From positions 1 to 64,000 of the forward strand of contig JAOASG010000007.1 in NCBI GenBank assembly GCA_025210235.1: a DNA stretch of 64,000 nucleotides, read 5' to 3'. This document shows, one piece after another, positions 36,372 to 44,729 of the stretch; positions within the stretch are counted from its first letter, which is position 1, and each line of letters opens with the position of its first letter. This stretch comes from Vallitalea sp. GTDB lineage: Bacteria > Bacillota > Clostridia > Lachnospirales > Vallitaleaceae. Below the pieces are notes generated by a model. It did not search any database. It worked only from the letters and a program-made list of their open reading frames with translations, and was not told the origin of the DNA. The translations under genes and the position numbers were made by a program.

Positions 36372-36386
36372 GTCGACTTAGTCAAC
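36372..36386. promoter_or_regulatory. Near-palindrome in the tctC leader
   Basis: GTCGACT-T-AGTCAAC, 7-1-7 with one mismatch, between the tctC promoter and start codon. The related word GTTGACT recurs twice in the hairpin element at 31511-31578. Possible second operator. Confidence 0.4.
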
Positions 36387-36459
36387 ATTAACAACTTTCT
36401 TGTTCTACCTGCTGTTATTCATTGTGATTACTAACAATTAATATTTGTATCGTAGATTT

Positions 36460-36497
36460 ATCTTAACATATTTTTTACATATTTTCAATATGAAATT
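36460..36497 (-). promoter_or_regulatory. tctC promoter overlapped by module A palindrome copy 2
   Basis: Minus strand TTGAAA (36488-36483), 17-bp spacer, TAAGAT (36465-36460). The palindrome ATTTTCAATATGAAATT (36481-36497), 16 of 17 bases identical to copy 1, covers the -35, a position suited to repression. Confidence 0.6.
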
Positions 36498-36523
36498 AAT
36501 ATTTTTTTGTTACTTAGCTAAGT

Positions 36524-37948
36524 TTATAATTTTCTATATGGAGGTAATAATTTACCTTTCACCAACTCATTATCTTTAACCAAGCCATCTGTTGGTCTTT
36601 TAGACAATTCTTCTATTAAATATGCCTTAAATTGAGAAATTATATTTCCATATTTTTCTTCGTTCATAAGATTTTTTATTTCTTTCGGGTCATTATCTAA
36701 ATCAAAAAACAACTCTAGTCCTGAGTATGAATCCCATACATATTTATATTGTTCATTAACTATATAGTTCCATCCTCTATTTAACCCAATTCTATAATTT
36801 TCACCATGAACATATTTTCTATCTGGAAGATTTTCGCCCATTAAAATAGGTTTGAGACTATCACCTTCAACTTCTTCTGGAATATTGATTCCCGCAAGAT
36901 CTAATACAGTTGGCATAATATCGCTTAGATTTACTGGTACTTTAGTTCGTGAATTAATCTTATACTCTTCATTTTTCGGAAGTCTTACAATGAAAGGAAT
37001 TTTAGCAGAGCCCTCAAAAGCAGCTCCTTTTCTAAACATATTATGGTCGCCTAACATTTCTCCATGATCTGATGTAAATATTATGATTGTATCATTTAAA
37101 ATTCCTCTTCTTTTTAACCATATAAGTAATTTACCAATCTGAGCATCAATATGACTAATAGATCCATAGTATGCTTTTCTAGCCATATCTAAAGCTTTTC
37201 CTTCAATTCTTCCTTCAAACGGATTTGTTGTGGCCGAAGTTTTTTCAAATTCTGGAGCCCAATCACCAATAGGTGTCTCTGGAAACTCTACATCTCTATA
37301 CATTTCATAATAAAAACTTGGTGGATCTAAAGGTGGATGTGGTCTATGAAAACTCATTTGTAAGTAAAATGGTCTTGTAGGATCTTTTCTTTCGATTTGA
37401 TCCAAAGATTCTTGTAAAGTCCATTCAGTTGGATGTAATCTACTTTCAGCATTCCAAGGAAATACAACTCGACCATTATTTTCATGCATTTTAGCAGTAT
37501 CCTTAACTTTTCCACCTGTCTCTTTTTCTAGCCATAAATGATAGTCACTTGGCAATTTAAATTCATCATAAGCATTTTGTGTCTCATAAAGTTTATTAAT
37601 TTCAAACCCAAGAGCTTTTCTTTGTGGTTCAAAATGATTTTTCCCAACATTAATTGTTTGGTATCCATTATCTCTTAAGACTTCCATTAAAGTATTCTTA
37701 TAGTTCCATTCCACACTAAAATCATTTCCAAAAAAACCAGTAGAAGATGGTTTCTTACCTGTTATAAGGCATGCTCTTCCAGGAACGCATACAGGTGAAG
37801 GACTATAAGCCCTTTCAAAAACAACACTATCTACTGTCATTTCATCTAGAAAAGGTGTTTGTATTATATCGTTATTTAAAGCGCCAATACAATCACCTCT
37901 CCATTGATCTGTTAATATCAAAATTATATTAGGTTGTTTTGTATTCAT
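36524..37948 (-). CDS. Cys-type sulfatase (module A, first gene)
   Basis: 474 residues, no signal peptide. Start at the second of two adjacent ATGs, which has the better spacing from GGAGGT. N-terminal NIILILTDQWRGD gives the metal ligands, CVPGRACLITGKKP holds the formylglycine Cys54 (C-x-P-x-R), and FTSDHGEMLGDHNMFRKG the second metal block. It resembles the sulfatases of glycosaminoglycan degraders (choline/heparan-type S1 family); position specificity cannot be read. It opens module A behind two copies of the 17-bp palindrome, 204 bp before tctC. Confidence 0.9.
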   Translation of the reverse strand: MNTKQPNIILILTDQWRGDCIGALNNDIIQTPFLDEMTVDSVVFERAYSPSPVCVPGRACLITGKKPSSTGFFGNDFSVEWNYKNTLMEVLRDNGYQTINVGKNHFEPQRKALGFEINKLYETQNAYDEFKLPSDYHLWLEKETGGKVKDTAKMHENNGRVVFPWNAESRLHPTEWTLQESLDQIERKDPTRPFYLQMSFHRPHPPLDPPSFYYEMYRDVEFPETPIGDWAPEFEKTSATTNPFEGRIEGKALDMARKAYYGSISHIDAQIGKLLIWLKRRGILNDTIIIFTSDHGEMLGDHNMFRKGAAFEGSAKIPFIVRLPKNEEYKINSRTKVPVNLSDIMPTVLDLAGINIPEEVEGDSLKPILMGENLPDRKYVHGENYRIGLNRGWNYIVNEQYKYVWDSYSGLELFFDLDNDPKEIKNLMNEEKYGNIISQFKAYLIEELSKRPTDGLVKDNELVKGKLLPPYRKL

Positions 37949-37966
37949 CATTTACCTCCAATATAT

Positions 37967-37983
37967 ATTTTCATTTTGAAATT
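37967..37983. promoter_or_regulatory. Module A palindrome, copy 3
   Basis: ATTTTCA-TTT-TGAAATT, 19 bp upstream of the first sulfatase start codon. Confidence 0.55.
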
Positions 37984-38176
37984 ATTGTTTGTTTTATATT
38001 ACCATACTATATAGTTAATTTCAACAAGAAATAATTGCAATTTATAAAATCGATATATTATTTTTACATATTCTCCTCAATTATGTTATTAATTGTTGTT
38101 AAAATCACTAATACACATTTATGTTTTAATTCACTTCATTACAAACAATCAATCCCAACTTGTAATTCCTATATTT

Positions 38177-38193
38177 ATTTTCATTTTAAAAAT
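38177..38193. promoter_or_regulatory. Module A palindrome, copy 4
   Basis: ATTTTCA-TTT-TAAAAAT, one further mismatch, about 210 bp upstream of copy 3; the pair could support DNA looping. Confidence 0.4.
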
Positions 38194-38322
38194 AATACAG
38201 TTTAATATATTGAACATTATATACATATGATTAGATAATAAAAATCAATTTATTCATTTAAAAAATGCTGTTACTAAGAGGTTTACTAATCTATGTTAAT
38301 CATTAGAATTATATATATGAAA

Positions 38323-38364
38323 ATAGCAAGAATTATTGAAATCTATTTTCAAAATTCTTGCTAT
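38323..38364 (-). terminator. rsmH terminator
   Basis: 12-bp stem ATAGCAAGAATT / AATTCTTGCTAT extended by TTGAAA / TTTCAA, with TTTTCAT following on the minus strand; begins 15 bp after the rsmH stop codon. Confidence 0.85.
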
Positions 38365-38378
38365 AAAAGAGTAAGTTT

Positions 38379-39428
38379 TTATGATTTTATAGCCCATCTC
38401 ATTTTGGTGGAACGAGCACGACTATTAATATGACATTCTTCGGCTGATGGTCTAATAATATCTGGAGCTATTTCTCGGTAGATACCTTCATGAAACAAGC
38501 GTTTAAATGATTTTTTAACAAGACGATCTTCTCCTGAATGAAAAGAAAGAATTACAACCCGTCCCCCTTTCGCAAGGACATTAGGTAGTTTTTCTAAAAA
38601 TTCATATAACACTTCAAATTCATTATTGACATCAATTCTTAATGCTTGGAACGATCGTTGACATGACTTTTTAACCTCATCTTTTCTTTTATCTTCCGGA
38701 ATAAAATTAAGAGCATCTCTTATTATATTTTGTAAATGAGTTGTTGTTGAGATGTCTGTTCCCTTTTTTATTTCCGAAATAACAGCACGAGAGATTTCTT
38801 CTGCATAAGGTTCATCAGAATTTTCTTCTAACATTCCCTTTAACTCATCTTTTGAAACTTCTTTTAAACGCTCTGCGGCAGATATACCTTTTTGTGGATT
38901 AAGTCGTAAATCTAGTGGACCTTCACTCTTATATGAAAATCCTCTATCAGGATTATCTATTTGCATAGACGATACTCCTAAATCTGCTAATACAAAATCT
39001 AATGGTCCTGACTCCAATGATATTTGATCAATATTTGCAAAATTTAATTGCTTAATAGTTAATATTTCGTTGTTATAACCTAACTTTTCTAATCGTTCCT
39101 TAGTACGCTTTAATTCAATTGGATCTATATCTATTCCATACAAATGCCCTTTTGAATCTAAACATTTAAGCATTTCTAACGTATGACCACCATAACCTAG
39201 TGTTGCATCTAATCCTACTTGACCAGGAGTAATTTGTAAAAAATCTAATATTTCTTTAACACAGATAGAAATATGCATACCTGCTGGTGTGCTACCCTTT
39301 CTAATAACTTTTGCCACAGTATCAGCATATTTCTCTGGCTGCAGTTCCTTGTACTTTTCTTTAAAAGTTCTAGGATGAGTTCCTTTATATCTAATACGTC
39401 GCTTGTGTTTTTGTTCTTGCTTATCCAT
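38379..39428 (-). CDS. rsmH: 16S rRNA (cytosine1402-N4)-methyltransferase RsmH, orphan copy with N-terminal extension
   Basis: 349 residues; typical RsmH is about 310. Core motifs are intact: MHISICVKEIL, LDATLGYGGHTLEMLK (SAM motif I, usually GxGGHS), YGIDIDPIEL, VLADLGVSSMQIDNPDRGFS, RIDVNNEFEVL, VVILSFHSGEDRLVK and the C-terminal ARSTKMRWAIKS. The extra 45 residues at the N terminus are basic (KHKRRIRYKGTHPRTFKEKY). It normally sits at the head of the dcw cell-division cluster (mraZ-rsmH-ftsL); here it stands alone between two carbohydrate modules with its own promoter and terminator, so it is probably a second copy. Confidence 0.88.
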   Translation of the reverse strand: MDKQEQKHKRRIRYKGTHPRTFKEKYKELQPEKYADTVAKVIRKGSTPAGMHISICVKEILDFLQITPGQVGLDATLGYGGHTLEMLKCLDSKGHLYGIDIDPIELKRTKERLEKLGYNNEILTIKQLNFANIDQISLESGPLDFVLADLGVSSMQIDNPDRGFSYKSEGPLDLRLNPQKGISAAERLKEVSKDELKGMLEENSDEPYAEEISRAVISEIKKGTDISTTTHLQNIIRDALNFIPEDKRKDEVKKSCQRSFQALRIDVNNEFEVLYEFLEKLPNVLAKGGRVVILSFHSGEDRLVKKSFKRLFHEGIYREIAPDIIRPSAEECHINSRARSTKMRWAIKS

Positions 39429-39513
39429 AATATTACCTCTCTTTTTTATTAATTCATTAGCGAATTAAATAATTCATACAATTTCTCAATTTAATCTGTT
39501 TACATCCATATAA

Positions 39514-39542
39514 ATTATATTGTAAATTACTTAAGATATCAA
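39514..39542 (-). promoter_or_regulatory. rsmH promoter
   Basis: Minus strand TTGATA (39542-39537), 17-bp spacer, TATAAT (39519-39514), about 85 bp before the start codon. Confidence 0.6.
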
Positions 39543-39576
39543 TCAAAATAATATTAATCGCAAAACAATCTTCAAG

Positions 39577-41802
39577 CTATTTATCTTTTTTTCTAAATTG
39601 ATTAGGTGTCATATTATAATATTTTTTAAAATAACGTATAAAGCTTTGGGAGCTATTATAACCTAGCATATTAGCAATATCCTGTATTTTCATATTTTTA
39701 TTTTCTACTAAGAATAATTTTGCCTTTTCCATTCTTACATTTGTCAAATAATCAAATACAGTAATACCGTTTTCTGTTTTAAATAATGTACTAAGATACC
39801 CTGGAGATAAATACACATAATCTGCAATCATCTCAAGAGATAAATCTTTGTCATAATTATTATTAAGATATTCTTTTACTTTATTAATAATATTATCGTG
39901 CTGCATTACATTTAATTTGGAGAATAATTGAATACTTTTTCTAATTATAGAACATATAAATTCATACATTTCATCTAAAGTATGTGCATCATTAATTTCT
40001 GTAAAAATATCACTATTTGATATTCCTATATCTTGTATACTAAATCCAAAATTAGTGGTTTGTTCAATAATATTTAAACAAACTTGGAAATAAACATATT
40101 TTATATAATCTATATTTTTAGTATTACCTTCAAGTCCTTTTGTTAATTTTCTTAAGGCAAGAAATGCTTTCTCTTCATCTTGTTTTTTCAAATTATTAAG
40201 CAACTCTTTTTCCATATTCTTATCATAAAAAATATTTTGCTCAATTTGCTGTGGTATCATATGAAATAAAATTTTATTACCACCTACAAAAAATTTATAA
40301 TCGAGTTGTTTTTGAACCGCTTCATAATATATATTAATATCCTCTAGATTTTGGAATTCATCACTTAACGATACTGTCAACGCTACATTTTCATTATAAA
40401 AAATATTATGCATCTTTGATAGTTGTATATATATATCATTAACACTAAGATTTGTGTTCATAATAATTACTAGCCTAGTTTCATTTATTTGGCTAATTAT
40501 TGTATTAATGTCGTTATTATTAAGACATTTATCTATTTTATCTTTTATTATATCATTAACATTATCATTATCCATTTCAATCAATACTAGGTAATGATTT
40601 TTAAACTTAAATTCTACATCTAATAAATCCAGTACTTGCTGAAAATTATTCAAATCAAACGTATGTTTATTTAACATATCATGTATAGAGTATTCTTTAA
40701 AATAAGGGAACACATATTGATAATCACTATTTAACTTAACGTTCTCAGTAAATAAATAAGCAATTACTTTATCAATAAGCTGATAATCATTCTCCGAATT
40801 AATTGTATCAATCTGAGTTATTTGATTCACTTTATTAATTAGCTTTCTAATAGGTTTATACAAATAATCCGAAAAGAAATAAGCTAATATAAGAGCGATA
40901 AACAATATAACAAAGGAAGAAATAATATTAATCTTTCTTAATACAATCGTTGGTTTGAATAAATCATTTAACTTTTGTGCCACAACAAATGTCCAATTAT
41001 ATTTAGCTGAGTAACTCTTCCATACATATAATTGTTCATCCTTATAAGATAATTTTTGATTAGAACTTGATCCATTAGTAATATCATGAAATAATGTTGT
41101 ATTAATCTCATTGTCATTAAGTACATCTGAATAAATCATTGTATTATCATTAAATATAAAATGGAATAATCCATCTGTTGAATCAGCAATAAGCTCATTC
41201 CAAAAACTATCATAATTAAGATTAATTACAATGTATGCATTTTCTTTTCTATCAAACGAAAGAAATTTCTTAATATAACTAAAAACCTTTCTACCTTTTA
41301 TTGTTCTTGCTTTTGTTACATAGTTGGTACTATCAAACTTAATATTTAATATTTCTTTATCCAAAAATTCGGTTTTTGAATATTTAGAATCACTTATTAT
41401 AATATTTTCTGTATCATTAAATAAATAAATAGAATGAATTAATGGATGAGAAATAATATTTTTATTAAATAAAGTAATTGCATCTCGCATAAATAGACTA
41501 CTACTGTAAGTATATTCACTAGTTGTCACTAACTTCCAAACACTATCATTGCTCACAAATTGATTAACTAGTGCATCTATATCCGTTAACTTTTGTTCAA
41601 CCATTAATCTTGTTTGATTAAGAACATTTTCTCTAGAGAGATTAACTTGTTTTAGTAAATGATCATTACTGAATTTACCAATTATTGACGTTATCATTAT
41701 AACGGGTATCATTATACTTATAGATATTACTAAAAAAAACTTATAAAATGTTGCACTTCTACTCTTTTTATTAATGACATTAACATCAGCAAGTTTTTTC
41801 AT
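39577..41802 (-). CDS. Membrane-bound AraC-family regulator with extracellular Cache-like sensor
   Basis: 741 residues from the ATG at 41802 (GGGGTGG upstream; a GTG at 41811 overlaps that site). Two membrane segments (YKFFLVISISIMIPVIMI and INIISSFVILFIALILAYF) flank a roughly 250-residue extracellular Cache-like domain. The C-terminal AraC double HTH is clear: SLEMIADYVYLSPGYLSTLF and MKIQDIANMLGYNSSQSFIR, then YYNMTPNQFRK. Regulators of this build usually sit next to and control CUT1 oligosaccharide importers, as here. Distinctive in sensing outside the membrane while binding DNA inside, without a kinase step. Confidence 0.9.
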   Translation of the reverse strand: MKKLADVNVINKKSRSATFYKFFLVISISIMIPVIMITSIIGKFSNDHLLKQVNLSRENVLNQTRLMVEQKLTDIDALVNQFVSNDSVWKLVTTSEYTYSSSLFMRDAITLFNKNIISHPLIHSIYLFNDTENIIISDSKYSKTEFLDKEILNIKFDSTNYVTKARTIKGRKVFSYIKKFLSFDRKENAYIVINLNYDSFWNELIADSTDGLFHFIFNDNTMIYSDVLNDNEINTTLFHDITNGSSSNQKLSYKDEQLYVWKSYSAKYNWTFVVAQKLNDLFKPTIVLRKINIISSFVILFIALILAYFFSDYLYKPIRKLINKVNQITQIDTINSENDYQLIDKVIAYLFTENVKLNSDYQYVFPYFKEYSIHDMLNKHTFDLNNFQQVLDLLDVEFKFKNHYLVLIEMDNDNVNDIIKDKIDKCLNNNDINTIISQINETRLVIIMNTNLSVNDIYIQLSKMHNIFYNENVALTVSLSDEFQNLEDINIYYEAVQKQLDYKFFVGGNKILFHMIPQQIEQNIFYDKNMEKELLNNLKKQDEEKAFLALRKLTKGLEGNTKNIDYIKYVYFQVCLNIIEQTTNFGFSIQDIGISNSDIFTEINDAHTLDEMYEFICSIIRKSIQLFSKLNVMQHDNIINKVKEYLNNNYDKDLSLEMIADYVYLSPGYLSTLFKTENGITVFDYLTNVRMEKAKLFLVENKNMKIQDIANMLGYNSSQSFIRYFKKYYNMTPNQFRKKDK

Positions 41803-41868
41803 AAAAGCCACCCCATAATTATGCCAATTTACCTTCTATTTTTTATAGTCTCCTATAATAGTTCCTTT

Positions 41869-41877
41869 ATTATATCA
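41869..41877 (-). promoter_or_regulatory. Extended -10 promoter of the AraC-type gene
   Basis: Minus strand TGATATAAT (41877-41869) about 70 bp before the start. Next to it ATCATAATTGTATGAT (41875-41890) can form a short hairpin, and it may also serve as the weak end of the preceding module B transcript. Confidence 0.45.
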
Positions 41878-41921
41878 TAATTGTATGATTAATAACATCT
41901 TTACGTATCTTATTATCACAT

Positions 41922-42584
41922 TTATTCTAATAATTCCAATACCTGAAGATCACTGTACTCACCTATTAATGGAGCCATCTGTCTAAAACCGATCTTCCCA
42001 TCCCCTAATAAATAACCATAACTTATTCCATCATCTATCCATTTAAATATAAGTAAATCATCTATATACAAGCTTATTTCTGATCCTTTTTTAATAACCA
42101 TTATCGTATAATCCCTATTTACATTTCTTACACTAGGTATTGGATCTGCACCACTAGCAACCATATGAAAACCATAGCTTTTTCTTAAATTACACATATT
42201 AAACTTTCTTTGGTTTTTTCGCCTAAAATATGATGCATGATATGTATTTATATCCCCTTCATAATACTGTCTATATATACCTTCACGCTTTGCTATTGAT
42301 GTATCAAAAATTGATTTCCCATCTCTTCCTTGGGCGCAGAAGAAAAACATTGCAAGTCCTGGTTCTCTGATAGGTCTAAATTGCCAAGATACTTTTATAT
42401 TACTTGGAAAATCTTTATTGCACCATAAAACAAAATTGGAAATTTGACCAAGATTTGGATCAATATTATTTTCCATCCTCATTTTTCCATTAACAAAATA
42501 AATACTTGCATCTCCCTCTAATATAAAATCTTTAACATCTTTAGGACAAGATAGTGGATTATAGTATATTAATTTTTCCTGCAT
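41922..42584 (-). CDS. DUF1961 family protein, second of a tandem pair
   Basis: 220 residues, cytoplasmic (no signal). DUF1961 proteins have a concanavalin-like beta-sandwich pattern and unknown activity. Conserved between this and the preceding gene: FVLWCNKDFPSNIKVSWQF versus FVFWCPKEFSANLAVKWEF, EPGLAMFFFCAQGRDG, KREGIYRQYYEGDINTYHAS, NLRKSYGFH and KIGFRQMAPLIGEY. Several conserved Trp, His, Tyr and Arg residues suggest carbohydrate binding or catalysis. It overlaps its paralogue by 16 bp, lies in an operon with sulfatases and GH88, and is the last gene of module B. A sugar lyase, hydrolase or epimerase role is possible but unproven. Confidence 0.75.
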   Translation of the reverse strand: MQEKLIYYNPLSCPKDVKDFILEGDASIYFVNGKMRMENNIDPNLGQISNFVLWCNKDFPSNIKVSWQFRPIREPGLAMFFFCAQGRDGKSIFDTSIAKREGIYRQYYEGDINTYHASYFRRKNQRKFNMCNLRKSYGFHMVASGADPIPSVRNVNRDYTIMVIKKGSEISLYIDDLLIFKWIDDGISYGYLLGDGKIGFRQMAPLIGEYSDLQVLELLE

Positions 42585-43303
42585 TGGTTCTCACCACTTT
42601 CTTTTGTGACTTCATATACTTTTAGGTTTGCATATTCGCCAATTAGAGGCGCCATTTGTCTTAGCCCTATTTTACCTTCTCCTAATACTTCACCAAATGT
42701 TTTACCGTCATCTATCCACTTAAATAGAATTTGGTCCTTCTCTGTATATGGATTATAAATATAAAAAGATATTTCATTTTCATATTTAATTAAAGTAAGA
42801 GAATACGGCTCCTTTATATCTTCAATATTTGGTATAGGATCTGGACCTGTTGATACCAAGTGAAATCCATAACTCTTCCTTAAATTACAAGTATGAAAAT
42901 CAATCTCTTTATCTAAACGGCGTCTGTAATAAGATACGTGATAAGCATTAATATCCCCTCTATTATATTGCTTATAGATTCCTTCTCTAGGTGATAAAGC
43001 TTTATTAAAAATATCTTCTCCATTTCGTCCCTTAGCACAAAAAAACATCATTGCAAGTCCAGGTTCATTTAGGGGTTTAAATTCCCATTTAACAGCTAAA
43101 TTAGCTGAAAATTCTTTTGGACACCAAAAAACAAAATTACCCTTTTGGTTCCCTACTATTTCAGGATCTAATGTATTTTCCATTCTCATTCTGCCTTTGA
43201 CAAAATATATCTCTGCTTTACCTTCTAATATGAAATCGTCTATATCTGACTCCTTAGAAAGACTATTTTCATATAATAAGTCTCCTAATTCATATCCTTC
43301 CAT
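42569..43303 (-). CDS. DUF1961 family protein, first of a tandem pair
   Basis: 244 residues from the ATG at 43303, placed seven bases after GGAG (the frame opens at 43327, inside the preceding gene's stop). Same fold as its downstream paralogue, longer by an insertion near the C terminus (YIYNPYTEKDQILFKWIDDG) where the other reads YIDDLLIFKWIDDG. Conserved residues as in that entry. Translation is coupled in both directions: it begins 24 bp after the sulfatase stop and overlaps the next DUF1961 gene by 16 bp. The duplicate may recognise a different sulfation pattern. Confidence 0.75.
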   Translation of the reverse strand: MEGYELGDLLYENSLSKESDIDDFILEGKAEIYFVKGRMRMENTLDPEIVGNQKGNFVFWCPKEFSANLAVKWEFKPLNEPGLAMMFFCAKGRNGEDIFNKALSPREGIYKQYNRGDINAYHVSYYRRRLDKEIDFHTCNLRKSYGFHLVSTGPDPIPNIEDIKEPYSLTLIKYENEISFYIYNPYTEKDQILFKWIDDGKTFGEVLGEGKIGLRQMAPLIGEYANLKVYEVTKESGENQCRKN

Positions 43304-43326
43304 AGTCATTCTCCTTTGTAATCTCA

Positions 43327-44715
43327 TTATCTATTTATTATCTCTCTAGATTCTCTTTCAATCTCCCATGGTTCCCTACCTAATTCTTTAACCAATAAGC
43401 TATGTAGCTCTTGTACAATCTCTTTATATCGTTGATCTTTAATAAGATTATTAAATTCATTAGGATCATCTTTCATGTGAAATAATTGTCTTTCTTCACC
43501 ATTATTTTCATCAATCTTATTAAAATACACATATTTGTAGTCACCTTTTCTAATCATACAATGTCCTGCTGCAATACCATGAGCATAATACTCACTTACT
43601 GTATAATCTTTCCAAATACTCTTTTGATTATTAAGAAGATCGACCATAGAATTACCATCCCAATCGCTCGGAACATCTGCACCAGTCACATCACAAATTG
43701 TTTGCATGACATCTAGTAGATTACAGACTTCTGTTTTTCGTATACCCTTCCCCCATTGCTTTGGCCAACTCACAATAAGAGGAACCTTTGCTGAACAATC
43801 ATACATAGAGTTCTTCCACCACAGTCCATGTTCTCCCATGTTCTCTCCATGATCGCTAGTATAAATTACAATGGTATTTTCTTTTATTTCTGAATCATTT
43901 AATGAATCCAGGAGTTTTCCAACCTCTTTGTCAAACCATGTTACTAGTCCGTAGTATAACTCACGACCTTTTTTTATTATTGATGAATCAACTTGATCAT
44001 TTTTAAATGCCTTTTGCATAATCCTATAATGTTTAGGCAAAGACTCAATATGATTTTTAGGTATTACTGGCATAGGCACTTTATCTCTATACATCTCATA
44101 ATATTTTTCTGGAACAATTAATGGAAAATGAGGTGCCAGATAGCCTGCTATAAGGAAAAATGGCGGATCTTCTTTCTTTCTTTTATTAATAACATCAGAA
44201 CATATTTCAGTTACTTTCCTATCATGATCCATTACTCGATTGTCATCACCAACATAAAATTTGTCAAATCTAGGTGACAATTCACTTTCTCGACTTTCAA
44301 ATTCACCATCAGTCAAATCAATACGTTTATTATAGGGTTTTCTTATATTGGTATTAGTCCAAAAAGGATATAATTCATCCATTCCATATCTTCGCTCTTT
44401 TGAATAATGCATCTTCCCACCTAAATAGCAATCATACCCTTGCTTACTTAGAACAGTGGCTATGGAAATAACATCATCACTTTCTAACATGCTTTCATTA
44501 CTCCACGCTCCACATTTACTTATATATTTACCTGCAGTAATTGACAACCTTGCAGGTACACATATTGGTGACGGCGTATAACAATTTTCAAACACCACTC
44601 CTTCATCTGCTAATTGATCAAGGTTTGGTGTTTTTATAATCTTATCTCCAGCAGTTCCCATTACCGAAGCATTGTGCTCATCTGACATAATAAATAATAT
44701 ATTTGGTTTGTTCAC
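43327..44715 (-). CDS. Cys-type sulfatase (module B, second)
   Basis: 462 residues if started at the GTG at 44715, which has AAGGG eight bases upstream and begins VNKPNILFIMSDEHN, the normal N terminus of the family; the longer frame from 44772 would overlap the previous gene by 43 bp. Formylglycine motif CVPARLSITAGK (Cys52), second metal block YTSDHGENMGEHGLWWKNSM. No signal peptide. It lies between another sulfatase (14 bp upstream) and the DUF1961 pair, so both sulfatases probably act in sequence on the same imported oligosaccharide. Confidence 0.88.
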   Translation of the reverse strand: MNKPNILFIMSDEHNASVMGTAGDKIIKTPNLDQLADEGVVFENCYTPSPICVPARLSITAGKYISKCGAWSNESMLESDDVISIATVLSKQGYDCYLGGKMHYSKERRYGMDELYPFWTNTNIRKPYNKRIDLTDGEFESRESELSPRFDKFYVGDDNRVMDHDRKVTEICSDVINKRKKEDPPFFLIAGYLAPHFPLIVPEKYYEMYRDKVPMPVIPKNHIESLPKHYRIMQKAFKNDQVDSSIIKKGRELYYGLVTWFDKEVGKLLDSLNDSEIKENTIVIYTSDHGENMGEHGLWWKNSMYDCSAKVPLIVSWPKQWGKGIRKTEVCNLLDVMQTICDVTGADVPSDWDGNSMVDLLNNQKSIWKDYTVSEYYAHGIAAGHCMIRKGDYKYVYFNKIDENNGEERQLFHMKDDPNEFNNLIKDQRYKEIVQELHSLLVKELGREPWEIERESREIINR

Positions 44716-44729
44716 CTCATCACCCTTTC

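Larger units (their letters stand above)
37949..38378. other. 430-bp leader of module A
   Basis: Holds palindrome copies 3 and 4 and, at its right end, the rsmH terminator. No clear consensus promoter and no supported gene was found in the AT-rich remainder. Confidence 0.5.

Noticed and set aside
38379..39428. rsmH as part of a division (dcw) cluster
   Set aside because: No mraZ, ftsL, pbp or mur gene flanks it; both neighbours are carbohydrate utilisation genes.
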